Shown here piece after piece: positions 1 to 9,804 of a stretch of 64,000 nucleotides of DNA. Position numbers and translations under genes: made by a program. The notes under the pieces are model-generated. The model saw nothing but the letters and a program-made list of their open reading frames with translations. It was not told where the DNA came from and made no database searches. How positions within the stretch are numbered: the first letter of the stretch is position 1; each line of letters starts with the position of its first letter. Source of the DNA: Dioscorea cayenensis subsp. rotundata (taxonomy: Eukaryota > Streptophyta > Magnoliopsida > Dioscoreales > Dioscoreaceae); contig NC_052475.1 in the NCBI RefSeq assembly GCF_009730915.1, positions 26,039,016-26,103,015 of the forward strand, written 5' to 3'.

Positions 1-126
1 ATTAGTCTTGGAATCTTGGCATCTTGCAAGCTTGAGGCTCATCAATCTATTTCTTCTACATCAGTATATATGCCTTCTCCGCCGTCATCAGGGGTGAATT
101 GTTCTATTTTACCTTGTAATCTATCT

Positions 127-2111
127 TCAGCATCTAGCCAATCCTTCAAACATATGCACATTTTGCACTGTTTGATTATTCATTCTGCTCCTCCTATCAT
201 CCAATACTCTTTTTCCTGCACTAAAACAAGACTCCGATGCTACTGTAGACATCGGTGGAGTTAACAGATCACGAGCCATGGCGGCAAGTACAGGATAACT
301 ATGTGCATGTTGTTTCCACCATGCCAAAATATCAAAACCATCTATTTCTTCCGATGTAAGGAAATTATTAATATTATTATTTAAATAATGATTTATTTCA
401 TGAGAAGTAGAAGAAGTGCTAGAAGAAGAAGAAGCACCTGTGGAAAATTTTCTTTTAATTATATTTACAACATAAGTGGCGGATCTATTTTTGGTGCTTG
501 AAGAGGAACTTTCACTAGATTGAGGCATATTGAAAGTCCTTCTATCACCATATTTTCTATAATATTCATTATACATATCATAAAATAAAGAACGATAATT
601 TTCTTTCAAAATAGAATGATCAAGACCCATATTATTATCATAAGAATCAATTATGCAAAAAGTGCCATCAATTTTAAAACGGGGGTCAGAAAACATAGCT
701 AAAATAGGAAGTGGTTAAATTTTTCCAAAATATTTTTTAAATTTTCCCTCCATAGGAGCAATAATAGGAGCAAAATTAGGGTCTTCTCTATATTTTGCAA
801 AAATCTCACTAATAAAAAATATTTGGTTAAAAATAATAGATGAAGTGGAATAATAAACACCGGACAAAATATTAGTTGAAGCATAAAAAATTTCCAAAAA
901 TTCCTTAATAAATGGCTCACTTCCCAATCATAATTAGTGACATGATCATCGGGAAATCTCTCATTAACAAACATAGAAATAATATCTCTATCATTATAAG
1001 CACACTCCAACATTTCATAAGTTGAATTCCACCTATGCTCAACATCAATAATATATCTTTTACATTTTCTCCCCCTTTCCGAACAATAAGCTTGAAATCA
1101 TGTCTTCGGGTTGAACCATTTCGAACATATAAAATAGAATTTCGAACTTTTTTAATATGGGGCTCAATTATTTTTAAACCTTCTCTAACACATAAATTCA
1201 AAACATGACAAGCACAACGCACATGAAAAAAAGCCCCGGAAAATAAAGGCATTAAATTCATTTTTAAAAGATCGACCGCATTGTTATTTGCCGAAGCATT
1301 ATCCAAAGTTATTGAAAATATAGAACTCGAAATACTATACTCATTAATAGCCCGAGTTATATAACTTGCAATAACACTTGCGGTATGGCGGTGTTCTAAT
1401 TCAAAAAAACTTAAAAATACGCTTTTTGCAAAAACCCAATTATTATCAATATAGTGAGCGGTAACACAAAGATAATTTGTTTGAAATTGAGAAGACCAAA
1501 TATCCGAAGTAAGAGAAATTTTAAAAGAACAAGAAGATAATTCGGAAATTAATTTTTGTTTATAATCATCATAAATAATAAGACAATATTTTCTCATAGT
1601 ATTTCTTGAAACCGATTTAAAAATTTGGATTAAAACCTCGAATAAAGCATTTTTTTATAAAAGCGGTATTTTTCGGCAAGATAAAAAAAGGTTGCTCATT
1701 TTGAACAATAAATTTCGCAACTTCTTTTCTTGCATTTTCATTATTAAAAATAAAATTTCCCATACTCGAATCAGTAAAACTAATTTGCGTTTGTGTGGGA
1801 TCGTGTAGCTTCGCGGCATACTTGTCGGCATGTCTTTTTAAATGCCCCGTCCCCCCCGAAGTTTGGCAAGAAAAATCCTTTTTACATTTTTTACAAACCG
1901 CCCGAGTGCCTTTGTTCGGAAAATCAACAATGTCATAAAATTGCCAAACCCCGGAAGTTCGTTTTCTAGAGTTTTTAGGGTTGTTACTTGATGGCCCAAT
2001 ATTTGGGGTCTCAATAACAACATCATCATCATCCGGAGAATTTAACGGGGTATTTTCATAAAAACCAAACGGAGAATTATCGGAGGGAAAGTTGGGAGAA
2101 GAACCGGCCAT
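127..2111 (-). pseudogene. hAT (Ac-like) transposase with BED zinc finger, broken
   Basis: Read on minus from the ATG at 2111, the N-terminus is rich in Ser, Asn and Pro. It is followed by a BED-type zinc finger (CKKCKKDF with downstream HLKRHADK). The catalytic core shows typical hAT blocks: LTSDIWSS, YLCVTAHYID, SITLDNASAN and HVRCACHVLNLC (about 1190-1540). The C-terminal hAT dimerisation domain is intact (ILAWWKQH, YPVLAAMARDLL, STVASESCFSAGKR; about 130-370). The frame changes near 1600 and near 1060, and a stop lies near 712, so no full protein can be made. The family cuts and pastes DNA using an RNase H-like DD-E core. This is clearly a transposase relic and not a domesticated gene, because the frame is broken inside the core. 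Confidence 0.88.
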
Positions 2112-2575
2112 TATGAAAATTAAAAATTAAGAACAACGGATTACCTCAATTGCTTTAACAAATAATTTACAAAGTCAATTTTTGGTGCCAATTTCTTTTG
2201 AGTGCAATTGAGATACTTGATGATGAACTTGACACTTGGATTTGCAAACTTGAAGCTTGGAAATTGCACTAAGAAGCCAAAGAGAGAATTAGATTGAGAG
2301 ATGAGAGAGTTTGGTGTGAAGATTTTAGTTTGAATTTAGGGGTATTTATAAAATTTTTAAATATTTTTATTCCAAAAATGCCCTCATAAACTAGCCGTTT
2401 ATAGGTGTTGTAAAGGGCAAAATTATCATTTACACCAAAAAGACTAAAATACCCATAAAACTAGCCGTTAGATAGTTGTTGGGATGGGTAAAAATGTCTT
2501 TCTATCAAAGCAAAAAGGAAAAACTAAATTCAAACTTATAATACTCACAAAATAAAAAAAATAAAAAAAAATTGA

Positions 2576-2897
2576 AAAGTGGACCGTTGCGGGCCGGCCA
2601 CGTGTCTGGTCAGCAGCCCAGTACCGACCAGTGGGCAGCGTCTTGGGCCGACCCGCTGCCTAGTGGCCGCATGACTCAAGTCAGGGCTGTGTCTGGGAGC
2701 CGACCAGCGTGCCGGGCTAGCACGGCCCGAGATGGGCAGCGTCGTGCGTCTGACCCACGGGTCACGAGAACCACGCCCTGGCCCGGCCGGTTGCAGCTGT
2801 CCCGACCCGTACTGCGGTATTGTAGCATCGCTGCAGGGGTCGGGCACGCCCAAAATCGTCTTGGGGCCCGGGCTGCACGGCCCGTTTGACACCTTTA
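2576..2897 (-). repeat. GC-rich subterminal/terminal region of the hAT element
   Basis: A sharply GC-rich stretch inside AT-rich DNA, with repeated GGGCCG, CGGCCC and CCGACC words and partial repeats such as GTGGGCAGCG and ATGGGCAGCG. It ends at the putative terminal inverted repeat tip. Subterminal repeats rich in CG words are typical transposase-binding regions in hAT elements. Open frames here are by-products of the GC content. Confidence 0.55.
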
Positions 2898-3054
2898 CTT
2901 CCAGCGGATGTGTCACGTGCACTCCATCTTCAAATGTGCTGTAGTTGATCTTGTTGTCGAGACAGAAAATGTGCCATTGCCGAATCCTAATGAAAATGAG
3001 TTTTACTCGTTGTAAGTTCCTTTTCTTTTATTTGTTCCAGATGTATGGGTTCAT

Positions 3055-3195
3055 TAGTGTTTAAATATGTCCGTCACTGGTTAACATCTTGTACTAGTCG
3101 TTTACGTTATTCGGTAACTGCTTAAGTATTTAATTTAACGTTTAAATATTGTCATTATCACTTAAACATTATATTCTCCGCTTAACATATTGATC
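3055..3195 (+). repeat. TTAA-periodic array A (transposase intron 1)
   Basis: Within the intron 3012-3221 the core (g/c)(t/c)TTA(a/c) recurs at about 3061, 3081, 3102, 3122, 3142, 3162 and 3182. That is seven times at a spacing of 20-21 bp. Flanking bases of each unit are only loosely conserved. Positions were counted by eye. Confidence 0.7.
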
Positions 3196-4487
3196 TTTTC
3201 ATTTGACTGAAGTATTGGTAGGAATTCAAATTCTGCGAGTGCTCTCGTTCATCCCCATGGTGACCCTGACGGTGTGGGATGTCTTCCTTCCTCGTCAGAT
3301 CATTCTGAAGTGCTGTCGTTGGATATTGGACAACGTTTTGACGGTGTCGAACATTTCAAGGATGTACTTCGAAATCATGCAATCAAACGGAATTTTGACT
3401 TCAAATTCATAGAGAACGAAAAACATCGGGTGACTATGGAATGCGCTGCCGATGGTTGTCGTTGGCGCCTTCATGCATCAAAAGAGTATAACAAAAATAC
3501 TTTCAGAATCAAGACAATCAACCCGTCACACACTTGCGGTGGTGGCATAGGTTCGGCATCACATCTGAAAACGTCCAAAAAATGGGTTAGCGCACGAGTG
3601 ATTCAGAAGCTCAAGGACCGGCCCTTGTACAAGGCCATCGACATTCAGAAGGACATGTTGCGGGAACATGGTGTCCACATACCATACAAGCAGTTTTGGT
3701 TGGGAAAATAGCATGCCCGGGTGGTCCTCGACGGCAGTGACATCTCCAGCTACGAATGTTTGCTTTGGTATGTGGATAAGGTGGCTGAGACAAATCCCGG
3801 CAGCGTTGCGATCATGGAAAGAGACGGCACTCGTTTTAAACATGTATTGTGGGATTCAAGAGGGCTTGCAGGCCGGTGTTGTTTCTCGATGGTACCCACC
3901 TCCTTGGAAAATATCGGGGTACACTACTGGTGCAACAGGGAAAGATGGAAACAATGGTTTTTTCCACGTCGCCTTCGGTATAGTCGACAACAAGACCGAT
4001 GCCAATTGGATTTGGTTCATATCTAAGTTAGGCGATGCTTTATACGAGGAAGGAGATTATCATGAGATAATTACCTTCGTGTCGGACAGGTCCAAGGGCC
4101 TTGTGAACGCAATTGTGAGAGTCTTCCCTTCTTCGCCACATGCATACTGTCTTCGACATTTGGAGGCCAATTTTATGAAAGCCAATGTCAAACTTGGGAA
4201 GGCATTGAGGGAGGAGTGCTGGTCTATATGCTTCCGCATTGCGTGGGCATCCACGGCTAAAGATTTCGATGATACCGTGAATGAATTGCAGGCCACATCA
4301 CCCGAAGCTCATCACTGGTTGATTAATAAATCGGATATGGCACATTGGTCGAATTATCTGTTTAGAGGTGATCATTGGGGTGAGATGTATTCAAATGTCG
4401 CGGAGTCGTTCAATGCTTGGATCAAGGAAGCTCGTCATTTACTGGTGACGAAAATGGTCGACTCCATAAGGTCTGCGAATGTTGATT

Positions 4488-4645
4488 TACACTTAACATT
4501 TAGTGTTACCCTTTAAACATTCTCAATCTTTGTTTAATTCGACTTGTCTGACTTTAAATATTAATCCTTTCGTTTAAATATTTACAATAATGTTTAAACA
4601 TGTTTACGAATTATTTAACCATCACTGTCTTTGTTTAACCTTATT
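4488..4645 (+). repeat. TTAA-periodic array B (transposase intron 2)
   Basis: Within the intron 4471-4651, TTAA recurs at about 4493, 4513, 4534, 4554, 4574, 4594, 4615 and 4635. That is eight times at a spacing of 20-21 bp. Units start like GTTTAAA, CTTTAAA or GTTTAAC. The last unit lies about 16 bp before the 3' splice site. Confidence 0.75.
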
Positions 4646-5249
4646 TGCCAGGTTCAAGTTGATGCGCATGTTATGTAGCCGGCGTGAGCAAGCGAACAAA
4701 TGGAAAACCTACTTATGCCCAGACATACATTCGAAGGTAGAGAACATTGTTGAGGATAGCCGAAATCTTCGTGTTGGTCGTTGTGTCGATGATCGTTACG
4801 AAGTGATTGACCAGTGCAGCAACTCTGTAGATCTTGCCATAAGAACTTGTTCATGTCGAAGGTGGCAAGTTTATGGTATCCCTTGCAAACACGCTTGCAC
4901 TGCAATAATGCAGACAGACACCAACGTCCATCGATTTATTAGCGGCTACTTCACCGTCGACAATTACAAGCTGGGCGTATAAGGAAGCTATATTCCCCAT
5001 ACCCGACGATGAGCGGGCCTTGGGACGAAAAATCGTGAGCTTCCTGCGACCGCTGAGCGAGAAGGCGACTGGCCGTCCTAGAGCGAAAGAGGATCGAGTC
5101 GCAAGCGTTTGATGTCCGCGAGTTACATTGCGAGCTAGCGCCATGGATCCGGTCGCAATCGTGAGATCTTGCAGATGAAAGCTGTCACCGACTAGGCATT
5201 GTAAATAACCCGACTTCTAAAGAGAAACATTGTGTATTGATGGGCAACT

Positions 5250-5385
5250 TTCCATATTTAAACTCTTACTCTTTACAATGAATGCATTTATTTAAACAGA
5301 GACAGTGTTATTTTAAACGGATACACTGTAATTTGAAATATTTCAAACTGATGTTTAAACGATATATGGTATATTTCAACAATGA
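5250..5385 (-). repeat. TTAA-periodic array C (spacer between the convergent MULE genes)
   Basis: Weaker array. TTAA or near matches lie at about 5258, 5292, 5313, 5333 (TTTGAAA), 5355 and 5375 (TTTCAAC). Spacing is about 20-22 bp over most of the stretch. It lies between the transposase 3' end and the protease 3' end. Unit flanks (TTAAACAGA, TTAAACGGA) match those of the minus-strand arrays. Confidence 0.5.
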
Positions 5386-5476
5386 AACTAAAATGTATAT
5401 AATTAGAACGTAAATTAAACAATGAAATGAAACTGAATGGAATTTAACCTGTTTTACAATTGCAAACAAACAAAAT

Positions 5477-5600
5477 TTACATTGAGATATACAAGTCATG
5501 TTCTTCGAAAACAAAAACAATGAATTGAATTTGTCGAGGTTTACATTCGAAAACAAAATTGACATTGAGATATACAAGACATGTTCTTCAAAAACAAAAT
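5477..5600. repeat. Short direct repeat in the MULE spacer
   Basis: A unit of about 38 bp beginning ACATTGAGATATACAAG and running through ATGTTCTTC to AAAACAAAA occurs at about 5477-5515. It occurs again at about 5562-5600 with a few mismatches. The spacer between them also contains the words TTTACATT and CGAAAACAAAA, suggesting a local slippage duplication. Confidence 0.6.
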
Positions 5601-6397
5601 TTAACCCGCTTGTGACGACCCCCCTTTCTCATGGACGCCGGCTGCCCTCCCCTCCTTAAGTATGCGGGCAACATACCTTAATTTGAAGTAAGGACGTCTG
5701 TCTGCGGTAGCCGTAACTTCTCACCACAAAGTAATTGCTAGATAAACCGCATGACGTAGACGGCGCAATCGACGCTTCCTTGTTTTTGGCGTGGGGTTTC
5801 CATGTCGTGCACGAGTGGGTACTTTGTCGTCGCCGACTCGCCGAACTCCATATCGACACAATTGTCGAATAGATTCCGCTGTCGTGATATGCAAGTTGAG
5901 ATTAGAATACCGATTAAATACCAAACACTATTAATCGGACATAATTAAAGAACTTAGCATGTCCAACGCGTCTTTATCGTACCCCGGACATGAAGAATAA
6001 TGCTTGTATTCTTGTTTATCATTGTTAAGGACGACGACATGTAAGTGGCCATTCATGATTATCGGGAGGATGACAATTTGAACTTCATGCGAGTTGCTGA
6101 CAGCATCCCCGACCATAGCCATAATTGTTTCATGTGCGTCGTCCTACTTTTGACATAAACAGTATGAAGCGGTCCGGTGATGGAGGCGCTTCTTGTAAGG
6201 ATATGGCTCTTTGCTCGACGACTTTTTGTATTATGCATCACGAAAAGCGTCCATCACATCATCTCGTGACCATCTCCTTCCCCTCAAGCGGCGTGTATAA
6301 TTTGTCCCGTGTGAGTGCGACAGCGTCGTTTCTTCCACACGACAGGTCTTTCGAGGTTAAAGCGATAACGTGATATAATAAGACCATATTAGTAAAT

Positions 6398-6555
6398 ATT
6401 TAAATGATATTATCAATTGTTAAATGATATTATATATAATTAAACGTTAAGTAGACAACTTAAATGATAACATAAAAGACATTAAACACTATTAGAAAAT
6501 CGTTAAACACTATAATAAAAAAACTTTAAACACTATCATAAAAAAACTTTAGACT
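6398..6555 (-). repeat. TTAA-periodic array D (protease gene, intron-like)
   Basis: TTAA or TTTA recurs at about 6400, 6420, 6440, 6460, 6482, 6503, 6526 and 6549. That is eight units spaced 20-23 bp. On minus, a GTAAGT donor lies just upstream at about 6556, so the array probably fills an intron. Units in plus orientation read TTAAATGATA or TTAAACACTAT. Confidence 0.7.
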
Positions 6556-6823
6556 TACCCGATCCATGAGAGCGCTGAGGAAGATCCTCATCAACTCCCC
6601 GCTCGTATTTGTTAAAACGAGACAGGCCAACCCATTTTTTCTTTTTCGGAATAAAAGCTTTTCGAGCCGTCTGGTCCCATTGTTGATTGCCATTGATCAT
6701 CTCTCTCGTTGCTCGGTCGGGGTCTTCATAGGGGCAGCTGCGTTGAGCCTTCAGCGTGTTCGGCACAGCCAGCGATCTTCCTTCGATCGCGGGGCGACGG
6801 CGGCGAGCATCAACTGCAGAACA

Positions 6824-7075
6824 CATCCTTACATGGTTGTTCTTGTTGTGGGATTGTGTCCGGCTCGATCTGAGGACGCACGGCGACAACATCAACCGCA
6901 GACACATCCTTACATGGTTCTAGTTGTGGTGGGATTGTGTCCCGCTTTTAATGCGATCTTGTCGGCCACTGCCACGGCAGCGATTCAACGATCTTCTCAA
7001 ACGTGGCCACGACAACAGCATCATTGGGAGACACACCCTTAGCTTGTTCTTGATTTTCAGGGATTGTGTCCATCT
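6824..7075 (-). repeat. Coding-type internal repeats in the protease gene
   Basis: Three imperfect copies of a unit that starts ACACATCCTTACATGG (third copy ACACACCCTTAGC) and continues to GGGATTGTGTCC. They lie at about 6824, 6902 and 7030. On minus they encode related segments beginning near Asp-Thr-Ile-Pro. Spacings are about 78 and 128 bp. This looks like a low-complexity, locally expanded linker region of the protease protein. Confidence 0.5.
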
Positions 7076-7877
7076 TTGATGCCGCAATCTCGGCAGCCGA
7101 TTCCACCGGGTCGGGGATTTCATTAAGAAGAGAGTTAACGACCTTCTCAACCGCGGCAACGGCCACATCATCTACGATGTCCTCCACCGTCATGGCCATG
7201 TCATCAATCGTGACAGACTCGATGCATAAAGCATCGTACCCGATGGTGTTGCTATTGTTTTATCGTCAGCCGGCGGTGGAGACATAGGCAGTATTGTTCT
7301 CCTCTTTTTCGTAAGTCTTTTTTAATGTGGTCATCTTGGAATGACCCTCCCGATGATGTCGTCGTCGTCAAATTCCAACGCCTCGTTCGTCCCGGGTGCT
7401 TCAGTTCTTTGGAGGGATGGCGCAGTCGGTTGTGAACGTCCTTCCGAGTGCCTCAACACGAGCGACAAGCGAGGAAACTTCGATCATCAATATCTCGCAC
7501 GCCCTGCATAAGAGTCGCGCTGACATCTTCACCTAATGTCGCCGGGTGAGACTGCCTGACGGTCGGAGGGCGCCATGGTTGGGGCACGCCACAATCGGGG
7601 GCTGTCGTTGTCGTGGTAGGGGTTGTTCGCAACTGCCGAGGGTAGGGGAGGGCTTCTCCGGCCCGAGGAATGCGTGCTGCGTGGTGGGGTCTGGAAGTAG
7701 GAGAGCAGGCGTCGAGCGCAGCGATGAGGTACGCCTCCTCATCGCCTTGAGCAAGTGGTTCCGGGAGCAATAGCATCCGTCCGTCGGTTGGCCGAAATAA
7801 ATATTTCTTCTTCGACGTTCGAGGAACCATCTCGAAACTAACATATGTAAACCAAACAATTTCAGTGAAATCATTCA

Positions 7878-8056
7878 TTTTAAACTATAAAAACTATATT
7901 TAAACACGAGTGTTTATATATTTAAAGCGTTATAGAATATATTTAAAGCGGAGAACAAAATATTTAAACCCAGGTATGAATAAGTTTTTAAAGCGGTAAA
8001 ATCTGAAAGTTAAAGCGCTAAATAATATGTTTAAACATTAAAGACTTATGTTAAAC
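7878..8056 (-). repeat. TTAA-periodic array E (protease gene, intron-like)
   Basis: TTAA recurs at about 7880, 7900, 7922, 7943, 7964, 7988, 8010, 8031 and 8051. That is nine units spaced 20-24 bp. Plus-strand units read TTTAAAGCG or TTTAAACA; on minus they read CGCTTTAAATA, like the plus-gene units in sense. A minus-strand GGTAATAA donor lies just beyond the array near 8070. Confidence 0.72.
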
Positions 8057-8938
8057 ATTCTCCATGATTTATTACCTCTTTTTCCATCGAGCGATGACAA
8101 GTCGGTTTCTCACCGTCGCTTGCTCGGTAAATACTTTCACCGTAGCACGACGATCCTTGGGATCTTGCCGAAAAGCGGACTTTCTTCCCCGTTCCGGTCA
8201 CTTTCGTAAAACCAGACGTTAAGCCTGACCAGAAGCAACCCTTAATGTACCTCGTGTTGGTCTTCTTCCGGCAGCATCTATCTTACACTCGGCGGTCGCT
8301 TGTGGAATATCCTCTATAAGCCACTGCAGTGCGTCACTGCGCCCATGCGTGATCGCCCCCATGGTCGGTAGATCATCGACATAATCAACAATCCAGTTCG
8401 AATCGAGCATGATGTATTTGGGAAGAGGATCTGTACCCATGAGGTACACCATCGGGGAGTTTCGACAAAATTATCTTCTTCTCCTCCTGCCGAACAAGTT
8501 CGCACCGAATGCTCTTGATGGAGTCTCGTGTCTCTCGTAGGGTTTTGATAAATACCTCCCTTCGACAGCGACGGGGTTTTTCTTCTTCGAAAGATGACTG
8601 CGTCGCCATCGCATATGAGACCAAGAACGAGGGCCACATCTTGAGGTCTGAAACTCAGGAGGATTTCCCCGATCCTGAATTTATTAGTGCGACCATCGTA
8701 CCTTTGCAAAAGAGAATCAAGAAGGGTCCTCTCTTACTATATAGCTTCCAACTCGATGTGAGCCGCAAAGCGGTGTCCTTCGAATAATCTCCGAGTGTCG
8801 AGGGGTCATGTTATCTTTCAATTCGACTAAGGTCTCCACTACGGGTGTCAAATAGCATTGCCCATTAAGTAGGGTTGACCGCCATAATCACAAAGCTGCT
8901 GACAATAACAACACATTCAACATGCAGTATTCACAAAA

Positions 8939-9070
8939 GTTTAAGCGGAAATATAAGGTTTTAAACGGTAACCTCTCAGTTATTAAACAGAGATATCAAA
9001 TGTTAAACAGAGACCCAATTTATTAAACAGAGACAACAAATTTTAAACTGTAACATCTCATTTCTTAAAC
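8939..9070 (-). repeat. TTAA-periodic array F (5' side of protease gene)
   Basis: TTAA recurs at about 8941, 8961, 8983, 9003, 9023, 9043 and 9065. That is seven units spaced 20-22 bp. On minus the clearest units are CTGTTTAATAAATTGGGTCT and CTGTTTAACATTTGATATCT, which are recognisably the same 20-mer. It lies upstream of the readable protease coding segments. Confidence 0.75.
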
Positions 9071-9639
9071 GTCAACCTTATTTGTAAAAGCTAGACCATA
9101 TCAAACGAAAGGGGAAAATGTACACTATAAATATTACACAAATCATAACAATCGAAAAAAACTATTTTCGATAGTGTATCATGAGCTAAAATGCAAAACA
9201 AAAACAAAAACCCTAACCGAGAAATCTCCCCAGAACTAACAAAAACCCCAACCAGAAATCCCCCTGCAGACTTCAATATCTTCCAACAAAAAGCAGGAGC
9301 ACAAAACAAAAACCGAAAAAAATCTTTCTTTTCATAATGAGCAGCTTAACATAAAAACCATACTCAATACCTTAGATTGCAAACCCGATGAAATGCCAAC
9401 TAGTTGCTCGGGGGACTTCTCCTTCGAGATCTCGGGTGGAAAGGGAAAAAGTCGCATTACAGAGGCTTCGCCCGGTAGAGACAACTCGGAGACGCTCGAA
9501 ATGGAAAAGTCGAAGGCGAGTTGAGAAAAGAAAGCAAATAGCGGCTCAATAAATTGGTGTGTTGGGGTTACCCTACCGAAACCCACCCCACTTCCTCTCA
9601 AACCGCCGAGATGGCTACAGCCACGACTCCCCATGCAAG

Positions 9640-9804
9640 GGCATTTTTGTCCATAAAATTTGAAACTCACTCCGTTCACATCCGTTACAGGTTTTGGGGG
9701 TTTGAAAAACATAGAGTTTAAAAGGAGGGGTTTTTAGGGATTGCAAAACTAACGGGGTGTTTTTGGCAATTTTACAAACTTAGAGGATTTTTTTGGCAAT
9801 TTCC
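9640..9804. repeat. Right terminal region of the MULE
   Basis: The stretch ending GGCAATTTCC contains repeated words (TTTTTGGCAATTT twice, GGGGTTTTT) and the abrupt boundary to AT-rich single-copy-like DNA expected of a MULE terminal inverted repeat. The matching left repeat is outside the window, so the inversion cannot be confirmed. A diverged second copy of this end is at about 14440-14590. Confidence 0.5.

Larger units (their letters stand above)
1..2897 (-). mobile_element. hAT-superfamily DNA transposon, left part outside the window
   Basis: The block holds a decayed hAT transposase (127-2111) and, on its upstream side, a GC-rich subterminal region (about 2576-2897). Read on the minus strand the element starts near 2897 with TAAAGGTGTCAAACGGGCC, which resembles the ends of many plant hAT elements. 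The opposite end is not visible, so the element continues left of position 1. The 8 bases after 2897 (CTTCCAGC) would be the target duplication, but the partner copy is outside the window. Immediately beyond 2897 lies an open exon of a MULE transposase, so this hAT element appears to have inserted into the MULE. Confidence 0.75.
2899..5112 (+). pseudogene. MULE (MuDR-type) transposase, broken
   Basis: Three coding segments are visible. Exon 1 (2899-3011) is open and interrupted on its left by the hAT insertion. Exon 2 (3222-4470) carries the MuDR DNA-binding region (DIGQRFDGVEHFKDVLRNHA, MECAADGCRWRLHA). It also carries the MULE core, with FLDGTHLLGKYRG, FVSDRSKGLVNAI, PHAYCLRHLEANF and YSNVAESFNAW; these include the expected D, D, H and E positions. 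Exon 3 (4652-5112) has the SWIM finger (CSCRRWQVYGIPCKHAC) and a YKEAIFPIPDDE-like tail. The introns have GT/AG ends. Lesions include an in-frame TAG at 3709-3711 (a Glu codon in the family context), frame changes around 3850-3950, and another near 4975. Confidence 0.88.
5640..8800 (-). pseudogene. Ulp1-like (C48) cysteine protease gene of the MULE, broken
   Basis: Read on minus, the 5' part (about 8220-8710) contains FRIGEILLSFRPQDVALVLGL and YLMGTDPLPKYIMLDSNW-type segments. These resemble the DUF1985 or plant-mobile-domain-like region found upstream of Ulp1 domains in plant transposons. A low-complexity acidic middle part follows (about 6900-7870). The 3' part carries the protease core: VQIVILPIIMNGHLHVVVLN (the second His of GHLH matches the catalytic His) and, at about 5760-5800, RQKQGSVDCAVYVMRFI (Gln and catalytic Cys). 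The acidic residue after the His block is not obvious. Several frame shifts and stops separate the pieces. Ulp1 enzymes remove SUMO; the role in MULEs is unknown. It runs convergent to the transposase. Confidence 0.7.
2898..9804 (+). mobile_element. Mutator-like element (MULE) carrying a transposase and a convergent Ulp1-type protease gene
   Basis: The plus strand has MuDR DNA-binding, MULE catalytic and SWIM zinc-finger segments (2899-5112). The minus strand has a Ulp1/C48 protease segment (about 5640-6130) and upstream plant-mobile-domain-like segments (to about 8.8 kb). The right end (about 9640-9804) looks like a MULE terminal repeat and ends near GGCAATTTCC. The left end is hidden behind the nested hAT insertion. 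MULEs that pair a transposase with a Ulp1-like protease are known in plants (Kaonashi or KI-type elements). Both genes are broken, so this copy is not autonomous. Confidence 0.8.

Noticed and set aside
2545..2944. GC-rich open frames of 70-125 residues on both strands
   Set aside because: They lie in the subterminal region of the hAT element, have arginine/proline-rich composition typical of GC-rich non-coding DNA, and match no domain.
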